Assembly (NCBI GenBank): GCA_019057865.1
Contig: JAHLWP010000005.1
Span: forward strand, 62,001 to 126,000
Reading direction: 5' to 3'
Length of the DNA: 64,000 nt
From: Promethearchaeota archaeon
GTDB lineage: Archaea; Asgardarchaeota; Lokiarchaeia; Sigyniarchaeales; SOKP01
Every line of letters starts with the position of its first letter. Within the stretch, counting starts at the first letter, position 1. Shown in pieces: positions 1-7,446 of this stretch. The translations under genes were made by a program, and so were the position numbers. Below the pieces are notes generated by a model, which worked only from the letters and a program-made list of their open reading frames with translations, did not search any database and had not been told where the DNA came from.

Positions 1-1430
1 CGAATCTTTTCGCGGCCAGCATATTGTATTAGAGTTAATGGGGATACGTTTTTCATACATTCCGCTTCACATCGCCCACAACCAAGGCAAAGATCAAAAG
101 TATCTGCTAGTACAGAAAAGTCTCCCTCTTTTGCCAATCGAATACCTTCTACTAGTGGTAAATCATTAGGACAATTTCGTTGACAATTTTCACAGCCATT
201 ACATCTATATGCCATATCAATACATCCTTGTTCATCAGGTACTCCACTTTTAGCTTTTCTTATAGGTTTTACTTTTATCGCAGTTTCAGCAGCTACTTCA
301 CCTGCTTTTATTGGATCTAAAATTAAAACCCCAGGTGTTTTACCACTCACTAAATCATCAACAATTTCTTCATTTGGATCACCTGTTCTATCTGGAAGTC
401 CACCCATATTTTTTTCATTAGTAGCAATAAATGGAGCTCCAATTAATTGAGCTTGCTCAAAAGATCTTAAATTAACACATTGCTCATCAACCATCACTAC
501 ATCGGCTAAACCAGAACGGATGAAATGAAGTTGTCTTGACATTGAACCAACAATTTTTGCACCATCATAATACCTTGTTAAATCATGAGCAGTACAACAG
601 ATAGCTCCAATATCAACCTTATCCTCAATTCCTTTTTCTCTTATGTAATCAACTAACTCAATTCCTGGAGCAACATTATGCCCAATCATTAAAATTGTCG
701 CCTTGCTTGTATCCATTGTTCCCATACCTAATTCTACGATAGGAACATCTGGATCTCCCATAGGAAATCCATATGCAGCGATTTGTACCGCGTCAGAAAT
801 CTCCATACCAACAGAATCTGCTAAACCGGCTAAGAAGCTTTTAGCTTCATAATCTAAGTAATTTGATTCTTGACCAGTATGACCTGCTGCGAGCAAGTGA
901 GTTATAGTATAATGAACCCATTCCATTGCTGTTTCTAAATCCTCTAACGTTTCAGGTTTCATACCTACAACTAATCGAGTATGAGGCATCTCAACAGCAA
1001 TATTATTACCAAAATTAATGGGTACATTCCCGTATTTTTCTTTTAACCAATGTAATAAATGATCTCCATGAGCACTATGACAGGCAGCACCAATACAACA
1101 TGCAATTTCTACAATACGGCCCTGTTGGGTTTCCATATTAATTCCACATGCACCTGTCCTACCTTTTGATAGATTGCATTTACCATATGTACATAAGCAA
1201 CACATATCACATATTGGCATGTAATAAGGTTTATATCTTTCCATAAGCTTGAAAAACCATGATCTCAATGTGGGGATATTCGGAGTTGGTGTAGGACCAA
1301 GTGGTTCCCATTCAGTTTCATCTCCATAAGAAATTTTACCAGTAGTTAATTCAAATCCTTTAATTGTTCCCAGTGGTCCTTTATAAGAGTCTATTTTAAG
1401 TTTTGCTCCTTTTTTTTCCAATTTTTTCAC
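1..1430 (-). CDS. cdhA: CODH/ACS complex subunit alpha (carbon monoxide dehydrogenase), C-terminus cut by window edge
   Basis: Catalytic CO dehydrogenase subunit of the archaeal acetyl-CoA decarbonylase/synthase, which interconverts CO2 and CO for the Wood-Ljungdahl pathway. About 476 residues are visible and the frame is open to base 1, so roughly the last 40% is missing. Near residues 74-95 lies a cysteine-rich FeS-ligand segment (CDMCCLC, then C85 and C95). Near residues 423-470 are two 4Fe-4S ferredoxin motifs, CNGCENCQRNCP and CLGCGRCEAEC, typical of the archaeal CdhA insert. The GTG at 1430 is the first usual start in frame; no Shine-Dalgarno is visible, so the start is tentative. Other cdh subunits would be expected to the left of the window. 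Confidence 0.9.
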   Translation of the reverse strand, partial: MKKLEKKGAKLKIDSYKGPLGTIKGFELTTGKISYGDETEWEPLGPTPTPNIPTLRSWFFKLMERYKPYYMPICDMCCLCTYGKCNLSKGRTGACGINMETQQGRIVEIACCIGAACHSAHGDHLLHWLKEKYGNVPINFGNNIAVEMPHTRLVVGMKPETLEDLETAMEWVHYTITHLLAAGHTGQESNYLDYEAKSFLAGLADSVGMEISDAVQIAAYGFPMGDPDVPIVELGMGTMDTSKATILMIGHNVAPGIELVDYIREKGIEDKVDIGAICCTAHDLTRYYDGAKIVGSMSRQLHFIRSGLADVVMVDEQCVNLRSFEQAQLIGAPFIATNEKNMGGLPDRTGDPNEEIVDDLVSGKTPGVLILDPIKAGEVAAETAIKVKPIRKAKSGVPDEQGCIDMAYRCNGCENCQRNCPNDLPLVEGIRLAKEGDFSVLADTFDLCLGCGRCEAECMKNVSPLTLIQYAGREKI

Positions 1431-1494
1431 TTTACTTTTTTTTTTAATATTAGGTATAATCGATAATAATTAGGTTTATCTTTGATTTTATTTT

Positions 1495-1529
1495 AAATCT
1501 ATGAAATAGATTTAATTCTATGAAATAGA
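1495..1529 (-). promoter_or_regulatory. Tandem palindromes upstream of cdhA, candidate operator
   Basis: Bases 1495-1513 form a perfect palindrome with 8-bp arms around GAA (AAATCTAT-GAA-ATAGATTT). The core TCTATGAAATAGA recurs at 1517-1529, exactly 19 bp further on. The pair lies 65-100 bp upstream of the cdhA start, next to an AT-rich stretch (1484-1496) that could hold the TATA element. Two phased palindromes here suggest binding by a dimeric regulator. The regulator is unknown and the role is inferred. Confidence 0.45.
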
Positions 1530-1595
1530 CATATTTAAGAATTTAAAAGTTGATGTTTATATTCCAAAACTTAGATTTGGAAATTCCATAATTAT

Positions 1596-1617
1596 AAAAA
1601 GTGTGAAGCTTCACACT
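1596..1617 (-). terminator. Hairpin plus T-run after the V4R gene
   Basis: Bases 1600-1617 are a perfect 18-bp palindrome (AGTGTGAAGCTTCACACT). Read on the minus strand it is followed directly by five T residues, 52 bp past the stop of the upstream minus-strand gene. This has the form of an intrinsic terminator. An 18-bp perfect palindrome could equally be a protein-binding site. Confidence 0.45.
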
Positions 1618-1668
1618 AGCTTAAAAATCTGAATTCAGTAAAATGAAATTAATCTAAAAACTATAACC

Positions 1669-2265
1669 TTAAAGTGTAGAGAGAAAATCAGAAACTACTT
1701 CTTCTGAGGGTTCTGGATCGACAACAGAACTATCTAGTTCTTCACTTATGATATCAAATTGGTATGTACATTTATCAGCACCTACTAGAACACATTCAAC
1801 TTCCTGACCATCGACATCAAAATTTAAGGTTTCAAGTACCCCTTGGAAGATGCCTAAGTAAAGTAAGCATATGTTTTTAGCCATAATATTTTCTTTTTCT
1901 TGAGATGCTAAGGAGTTATTTACACCCACTAAAATTTGAGTTTTTCTGAATAGTGCCCTTAATTGACCATAACCCATTAATTCCATGGCTTCAAGAACAC
2001 CTAGAAATACATTTTTTTTAGTGAATATTTTTTCAGCGCCCCAGTCTTTATTTGAAAAGAATTTTTCCATAAAAGATCTTCCCAGAGTTTTTCCTACCCA
2101 AGTCAATATATCATCCGCATTTGTACCAGCAAATTCTGTGAATTCGATCAAATCAATAGGTCTTAACATTAACAACCTCACATCTTTCTTTTTTTCGCCG
2201 AAAAACAGCTGTCCTAATTTCTCTTCAATCATTATTTGTAATTCTTTTTTCAATATTTTTGACAT
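1669..2265 (-). CDS. V4R-domain protein (NO-signalling/TRAPP Bet3-like superfamily)
   Basis: A 198-residue soluble protein. The segment at about residues 95-170 matches the V4R fold pattern: a helix ending in LGIFQGVLETLNF, then a strand pair with a conserved cysteine (EVECVLVGADKCTYQFDI). This superfamily includes 4-vinyl reductase-type small-molecule sensors and the eukaryotic Bet3 TRAPP subunits. The N-terminal 90 residues are helical and not recognised, and the acidic tail looks disordered. It lies 125 bp downstream of a longin-like/Arf-like GTPase on the same strand, so a shared pathway is plausible. V4R membership is a pattern judgement; the ligand or partner is unknown. Confidence 0.6.
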   Translation of the reverse strand: MSKILKKELQIMIEEKLGQLFFGEKKKDVRLLMLRPIDLIEFTEFAGTNADDILTWVGKTLGRSFMEKFFSNKDWGAEKIFTKKNVFLGVLEAMELMGYGQLRALFRKTQILVGVNNSLASQEKENIMAKNICLLYLGIFQGVLETLNFDVDGQEVECVLVGADKCTYQFDIISEELDSSVVDPEPSEEVVSDFLSTL

Positions 2266-2390
2266 TACTTTTCCCTAATTAAGTATTTCATAAAGAATAT
2301 TAAGAGATTATATAATAGAAATTTAAGTGTCTAGATATTTAAATTTAATGTTTAAATTAATTGAAATCTAAAATTAAAATATTAGGATTA

Positions 2391-3446
2391 TTAAGAAGCG
2401 ACCAAGTTAAAAATATTTTGGATTACAGCATCGATATTGTATTTTGTCTTTACTGATGTGAAAAGCAATGCCCAATCTCTATTATTAATATTTTTAAAGT
2501 TAAAAAAATCAAATAATTCTTCTTTTAATTTCTCTAGTTGATTTTCCCTGCTTTTTTCTGAAGATTTAATTAAATCTGTTTTATTTCCCACTATTAGTAA
2601 AGGAATACCGGACAAATCATCTCTATTCACAATATTCCAGAATTCTTTTTTTGATTCTTCAAATCGTATTTGGTTAGCGATATCGATCATAAATACAATA
2701 ATATTTGAGTCTTGTAAGCCAATCAACCATTTTTTTCGAAAATTTTGTTGACCTGGCATATCCCAAAAAGCCAGCACCCCTTTTTCTTGTTTTTCAATAT
2801 ATTCAATATTGAATTTTCGTGTTGGAGCAAAGAAATTATCATTGAATTCACCTGTTTTTATTCTTCTTACAAGGGATGTCTTGCCAACTTCATCAATTCC
2901 AAATAAAAAGACTTTAATAAATAACTCTTGCTGATAATTATAGACGATTTTAGGAGGTTTTTCGATAATTTCATCCCCATATCTTCGAATATCAATGAAC
3001 ATCGAAATTAGCAAATTTTCTATTTCAATTTCATCATCAAAAGAATATACTGTTCCATTATTTAATAATTCACTCAATAATTCTTCAAAAATTTCTTTAT
3101 AATCATAAGGATTATCTTCTTTATCAAAAATTAAACCTATAATAATTTTTCCGTTTATACAAGAGGTATATATATTTAAATCATTAATAATTTGTGCAAC
3201 TGGCTTATCAATTTTATAATGATTTGATTTTTTGTTTAAGTCTAGGTTAGAGATCGATAAATATTTATCTTTTTTATCCTTGTTATTTAGATTTGCCTGA
3301 TCATGACCAGTAATAATCAAATTAACAAGATTTTTGTCATTGATGTTTATAATATCATTTGGATAGCTATAGATATTAAGATCTTTTAAGTCTTGAAATT
3401 TCTTCCCTTTAAATAGAAAAATGTTATGTAGCAATGAAATTTCCAA
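2391..3446 (-). CDS. Arf/Sar-like small GTPase with longin-like N-terminal domain
   Basis: A 351-residue protein whose C-terminal half (from about residue 176) is a complete small GTPase: G1 GIDEVGKTS (183-191), switch-I Thr209, G3 WDMPGQ (228-233), G4 NKTD (288-291) and G5 SVKT (331-334). The WDxxGQ form is characteristic of Arf/SRP-beta-like GTPases. Residues 1-135 alternate beta strands with an amphipathic helix (KEIFEELLSELLNN), consistent with a longin/roadblock-type domain, followed by a linker. No lipidation cysteine or transmembrane segment is seen. Expanded GTPases and longin domains are characteristic of Asgard archaea. The GTPase call is firm; the longin call is tentative. Confidence 0.85.
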   Translation of the reverse strand: MEISLLHNIFLFKGKKFQDLKDLNIYSYPNDIININDKNLVNLIITGHDQANLNNKDKKDKYLSISNLDLNKKSNHYKIDKPVAQIINDLNIYTSCINGKIIIGLIFDKEDNPYDYKEIFEELLSELLNNGTVYSFDDEIEIENLLISMFIDIRRYGDEIIEKPPKIVYNYQQELFIKVFLFGIDEVGKTSLVRRIKTGEFNDNFFAPTRKFNIEYIEKQEKGVLAFWDMPGQQNFRKKWLIGLQDSNIIVFMIDIANQIRFEESKKEFWNIVNRDDLSGIPLLIVGNKTDLIKSSEKSRENQLEKLKEELFDFFNFKNINNRDWALLFTSVKTKYNIDAVIQNIFNLVAS

Positions 3447-3617
3447 AAATTCTTAATTCCTATAAGTTTGAGAATAAAGGTTAATTAAAAAAAGTTTGGA
3501 ATCTTGCCTAATTTATAACTTTTAAAGTTTTTGGTTTAATAATTCTAGGAAGATGATTTAACTCCTTTAAAAAACCTTATTAATAGATGAATAAGAAAAA
3601 TTCAATTTAGAATTCTC

Positions 3618-5012
3618 CTATTCTTTGCTATCTTCTTCAACATCTGGAGTTTCTTGTTTATTATCAGAAGTTTTTGTTTCTGATGGAGCCTCAGATTGCG
3701 GAGTTGATTTTGATGCTACAGGTGTTCCACAGATAGGACATTTTGACCAACCTGGTCTCAAGCCGTAACCACATTTTGAGCATTCTTGCATATCCTCATC
3801 TGGTTTCCATTCTGGTATATCTAAACCACCTTGTCTTTTACTAGCAAATTCTTGTAATTCATCTTCTGTCCAAAACTCCATACCCTCAGGTAAACTGGAA
3901 CCTCTCTCTTGGACAAATTTGGTTATTTCTTCTTCCGACCAAATGGGCATATCAGGTTGAGTAGCCCTTCTTTTTTGTGCTTCTTCTGCTAACTCCTCAG
4001 CTGTCCATGCTTTAAGCTCTTGACCTCCCGGAGTTCTCACTACACCTGGTTGTTGAGGAGAAATTTGGCTAGGAGCCTGGGTACCCACAACACCTCCACT
4101 AATAGAAGGTGCATTACAACACTCAGCAGAAAACTTTAAAAGTGCTTCAAAACATTTTGAGAATTTATTTAGATCCTTCCCTTCATCAGTAACTAACATT
4201 AATGTAGTTTTATCAGCTGGCTGAGGAATAGCAATACCACACATGGCAATATCTGATTTAAGTCGCCCTGATTCTATACCAGAAGTGAGTTTTTCCATTG
4301 AGTTCGTTAAATCCTCATCTTTCATCAAAAAATCACAGATTGGATCTCCGTGTCTCTGGAAACTCTCATGGTATTTAGCTAGTTGAGTTCTTGTTATCGT
4401 TGAGTTAAGAGATCTAATAATAGCATCTACATACGGAAAAATTTGAGACTTAGGACCTTTTTGAGATCCTTCTAGCTCATAACCACCTAAATCAAGAGCT
4501 CCCGTAATAGGAGCGAATAGAGATGTTTCATTCTTCATTTTACCATAAATTATTGGTCTTGAAATAACACATTTGATTTCTCCGTAATAGGCAATAGCGT
4601 CATCAAAAAATTGAACTTTTCCATCATAGATAATTCGTGGAACACTTCGGAAAATTACATCAGCCCAAGGCATTTCTTTTACTGGAATTATTACATAACA
4701 TGTTTTATCAATTAAATCGCGCAATTTTTTAATGAAATCTTTTAACTCTTTTTTAATATTCTGATATTCTTCACTAATTAATTCTTCTTCTGCATTTTTT
4801 TCAAATTCTTTAAATTTTTCTTCATTTTTCTTGAGGTTTCCCCCAAATGATTTAACTTCTCCAATAGTATTACCTTGTAAAATAGATGTGGCATTTTCAA
4901 TAATTTTTTTCTGAAAATCGGATAACTCAGCCTCAGAACTTGAAATAAGGTAATCGTTGATATTGAATTGGATTTTATTAGCAAAGACTTCAAACAATTT
5001 CTTTTCTGACAA
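3618..5012 (-). CDS. Unrecognised protein with W-x-E-E-E repeats and C-terminal zinc ribbon
   Basis: A 464-residue protein of unknown function. Residues 1-110 are helical and charged (probably coiled coil). Residues 110-310 form a mixed alpha/beta domain with no family I recognise. Residues 330-408 carry three or four spaced copies of a short motif, W(T/S)xEEL/I followed by (A/F)xxR (AWTAEELAEEAQKR, IWSEEEITKFVQER, FWTEDELQEFASKR, then EWKPDEDMQE). A zinc ribbon follows at 411-429 (CSKCG...CPICG), then an acidic, Ser/Thr/Pro-rich tail. No signal peptide or transmembrane segment is seen. It stands alone between the GTPase and the M23 protein. Confidence 0.75.
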   Translation of the reverse strand: MSEKKLFEVFANKIQFNINDYLISSSEAELSDFQKKIIENATSILQGNTIGEVKSFGGNLKKNEEKFKEFEKNAEEELISEEYQNIKKELKDFIKKLRDLIDKTCYVIIPVKEMPWADVIFRSVPRIIYDGKVQFFDDAIAYYGEIKCVISRPIIYGKMKNETSLFAPITGALDLGGYELEGSQKGPKSQIFPYVDAIIRSLNSTITRTQLAKYHESFQRHGDPICDFLMKDEDLTNSMEKLTSGIESGRLKSDIAMCGIAIPQPADKTTLMLVTDEGKDLNKFSKCFEALLKFSAECCNAPSISGGVVGTQAPSQISPQQPGVVRTPGGQELKAWTAEELAEEAQKRRATQPDMPIWSEEEITKFVQERGSSLPEGMEFWTEDELQEFASKRQGGLDIPEWKPDEDMQECSKCGYGLRPGWSKCPICGTPVASKSTPQSEAPSETKTSDNKQETPDVEEDSKE

Positions 5013-5221
5013 TTCTTTTACCTTTTTCCTTTGCTTTTTTAATTACTTAGATATTTATAAATATAGCAATGAAAGGTATATAAAAATTTAATTGAATCTA
5101 GTTTTCTACATGTTAAGTAAAATTGAATAAATTACTCATAAGTATTTAATAGAACGCTTTAATTATTAAAAAAATTAAAAATCCGAGACTAAATCGTTTC
5201 TTAATATTCAATCTTATATCT

Positions 5222-6430
5222 CTAAGGTAAGGGAAACATTAGATAACAAATTTTAGTCCAATTTAGTCCATGGTATTCAATTAAACCCATCATTTTATTA
5301 TACGCATCAACAGAATAATATTGACAAATGGGGGCAGGACTTCCATTTTCAATAACCGCAAAATGTACATGAGCAGATGAATTCACATTGTAAAACCTAG
5401 CAATGTCCCAACCTAATTGCACCCATTCGCCCAACTCAACATGCATCATACTTGCTTGTTGTTGATAATCTAAATAACTATCAGACCAAATCTCAAATAA
5501 ATATTCAGTTGCAATAGTTATACTGTAATTTATTACTAATCGTAAGGCATATCTATCTTGTCTTCCTGTCCCTCTATCTATAAATTCAATTTTGGTAACC
5601 TGACCTGGTGCAGCTGCTAACACTTTTGAACTATCTTTAAAATAGAAATCAAATCCTAAGTGTATTTCATTCCATGGGCAAAGAACTGTATTAGAATATC
5701 CCTTTACTACCTTTGAAATTGAACCATTAAATTCAAAACTAGCTACCATATAATCTAAGGGAGTATTTTCATCATAACATAAATAAGGCCAATCTGGATG
5801 ATAAATATGAACTAATCCCATCATCCTATTATAGGCTGCTGGAGAATAATATCTGTCAAGACGAGTGCGAACATCATCTTCTATTACATCAAAATGTATA
5901 TGAGCACCTTCTCCAATTTCCAAAAATAGCGCGATTTCTTGCCCAACCTCGACCCAATCTCCTATACTAACATTTATTAAGCTTTTTTGATTTTCATGAT
6001 CACTACTTTCATTAGTCCAAGGTTCAAAATTGTAATTTACATATACGCTATGATTAAATCTTATACTAACCTCAACCATATATCTATTTTCTGTAGCTTC
6101 ACCCCAATCTTTTTCTCGAATAATGCTTACTTGCCCAGGAGCTGCTGCAAGGACTTTTGAGTCGTTAATTAAAGCAAAATCAAACCCTTCATGAGCTCTT
6201 GCCCATGGGCAACTGTTTGTCGTAGACCATGCATCATTAACCGTATAAATATATGATTCGTTTTCAAAAATGACATCCATATAATCCAGATGACCCCAAT
6301 CATATCGTTCTCCAGGATCAAAAAAGTTCTCTTCCCAAGGTGGATTTTCCAGAATTCGAGGTACAATAATAATTCCTGCAATAATTACTACAGCAACTAT
6401 AATAAGTGAAATTATACCTTTTTTTTTCAT
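5222..6430 (-). CDS. Membrane-anchored protein with two tandem M23 (LytM-like) metallopeptidase domains
   Basis: A 402-residue protein with an N-terminal hydrophobic segment (residues 4-24) that should export and anchor it. Two homologous halves follow. Each has the M23 zinc signature HxxxD (H80-D84; H257-D261), a shared LAAAPGQV strand, and the HxH motif (H177-I-H179; H354-V-H356). The two halves also share PW, AYN(R/K)MMGL and C-terminal Trp/Cys positions, so they are an internal duplication. M23 enzymes cut peptide cross-links in bacterial walls. An archaeon lacks that substrate, so the target could be bacterial wall, a surface protein, or a non-catalytic role. Confidence 0.8.
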   Translation of the reverse strand: MKKKGIISLIIVAVVIIAGIIIVPRILENPPWEENFFDPGERYDWGHLDYMDVIFENESYIYTVNDAWSTTNSCPWARAHEGFDFALINDSKVLAAAPGQVSIIREKDWGEATENRYMVEVSIRFNHSVYVNYNFEPWTNESSDHENQKSLINVSIGDWVEVGQEIALFLEIGEGAHIHFDVIEDDVRTRLDRYYSPAAYNRMMGLVHIYHPDWPYLCYDENTPLDYMVASFEFNGSISKVVKGYSNTVLCPWNEIHLGFDFYFKDSSKVLAAAPGQVTKIEFIDRGTGRQDRYALRLVINYSITIATEYLFEIWSDSYLDYQQQASMMHVELGEWVQLGWDIARFYNVNSSAHVHFAVIENGSPAPICQYYSVDAYNKMMGLIEYHGLNWTKICYLMFPLP

Positions 6431-6895
6431 AAGTGAATGAAATAAAAAGAGATTTAAAAATATATCTGCTAAAATTAAATACTCAACTAATAAGAACCGT
6501 TAAATAAAAGGTTTATTTTTCCCTTTTCTCATGAGAATAAAAGAAAAAATTATTAAGCTTTTGAGGAAAAAATCATATTAAGGTTATAATAATTTATAAT
6601 AATTATGAACAAAATTTAGTATATCTTTTAAAGAATATAAAATGTTCATCCAAACTAATCAATTAATTTGAAAAAAAATTTGATATAATATAAAATTGAT
6701 TAAAACTTTTTATACTCAAAAATAACCTCAAAATTAAGCAGAAGAAAACGTTTTTAAAAAAGTAATGCTTAAATAAGCCATTTGGGTTTAATATATTAAT
6801 CCGATAAAAAAAAATCTTTATATATTATATTATCATAAAATGTTATATATAGAAAAGTTAAGGATTATAAAAGTTAAGGTTTAAGGCGATTCAAA
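6431..6895. other. Intergenic region between divergent M23 and RHH genes
   Basis: 465 bp, very AT-rich. I see no convincing coding potential; a 16-codon ATG frame at 6531 lacks support. Two TATA-like boxes, 6817-6828 and 6842-6852, face the RHH gene, and a pair of direct repeats lies just before its start. No hairpin or RNA gene was recognised in the left 350 bp. Confidence 0.5.
6853..6879 (+). promoter_or_regulatory. Direct repeats AAAAGTTAAGG before the RHH gene, candidate autoregulatory operator
   Basis: AAAAGTTAAGG occurs at 6853-6863 and again at 6869-6879 (16-bp period), with a partial third copy TTTAAGG at 6880-6886. They sit between a TATA-like box (6842-6852) and the TTG start at 6896. 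Ribbon-helix-helix proteins commonly bind short tandem repeats over their own promoters, so autoregulation is a reasonable inference. Confidence 0.4.
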
Positions 6896-7186
6896 TTGAA
6901 GATTGTCACAGTCAATATTCCGGATTCATTTTTAGATCCAATTAAAAAATTAGTAGGGGAGAATGGCCTGTATCCCTCTAGGTCAGAATTAATTAGAGTT
7001 GCAGTTAGAGAATTTTTATTAAAAGAGCTAGCCGTAGCTAATAGGATGGCTAAGTATAAAGAAAGTGAAATTAAAGATTTTGATGAAAAAAATTACGTGA
7101 GAGTACCTATTGAGACGACTGATGAAAATGATGAACCTGTACGGGAGTTCAAAACGTACAAAATCGTAAGGCGTTTAGAATATTAG
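6896..7186 (+). CDS. Ribbon-helix-helix (CopG/NikR-type) transcriptional regulator
   Basis: A 96-residue DNA-binding protein. Residues 1-45 fit an RHH fold: beta strand KIVTVNIPDSF, helix DPIKKLVGEN, then the conserved archaeal block LYPSRSELIRVAVREFLLKEL. The remaining 45 residues are charged and contain no NikR-like metal site that I can see. The start is TTG, chosen because the strand begins immediately after it. It is monocistronic, with direct repeats just upstream that may be its own operator, and a T-rich tract (7221-7265) after it that may terminate transcription. Confidence 0.8.
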   Translation: MKIVTVNIPDSFLDPIKKLVGENGLYPSRSELIRVAVREFLLKELAVANRMAKYKESEIKDFDEKNYVRVPIETTDENDEPVREFKTYKIVRRLEY

Positions 7187-7390
7187 AGAATTTGTTAGAT
7201 GTTGCGAAATATGAGTTAAAAAGGGATTAAATATCTTTCTCCTTATTCTTTTTATTATTTTTTATAAAAAAAGGAAGGATTTGACAAATTATATGAATTT
7301 ATGAATTAATTATATTCTTTCAATTTTCATTGATTTAGTTAAAAAATTTTCAATTTGATTAATTAATTATCTAAGGTAATTCATAATGAA

Positions 7391-7399
7391 ATATATATA
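7391..7399 (+). promoter_or_regulatory. TATA box and Shine-Dalgarno of the GalT-like gene
   Basis: ATATATATA at 7391-7399 would place transcription start near 7420. The leader then contains GAAGAGG (7432-7438), followed after 8 nt by ATT at 7447. This arrangement supports initiation at the ATT rather than at the ATG 51 nt further on. Confidence 0.4.
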
Positions 7400-7446
7400 G
7401 AACTTCGGGTATATTAGAGATAGAACTATAAGAAGAGGTTTTATTA

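Noticed and set aside
4778-4993. 71-codon frame overlapping the W-E-E-E repeat protein gene
   Set aside because: Same strand but another frame within a coding region; low-complexity Lys-rich product with no independent signal.
6531-6581. 16-codon ATG frame in the M23/RHH intergenic region
   Set aside because: Very short, AT-rich, no ribosome binding site and no family.
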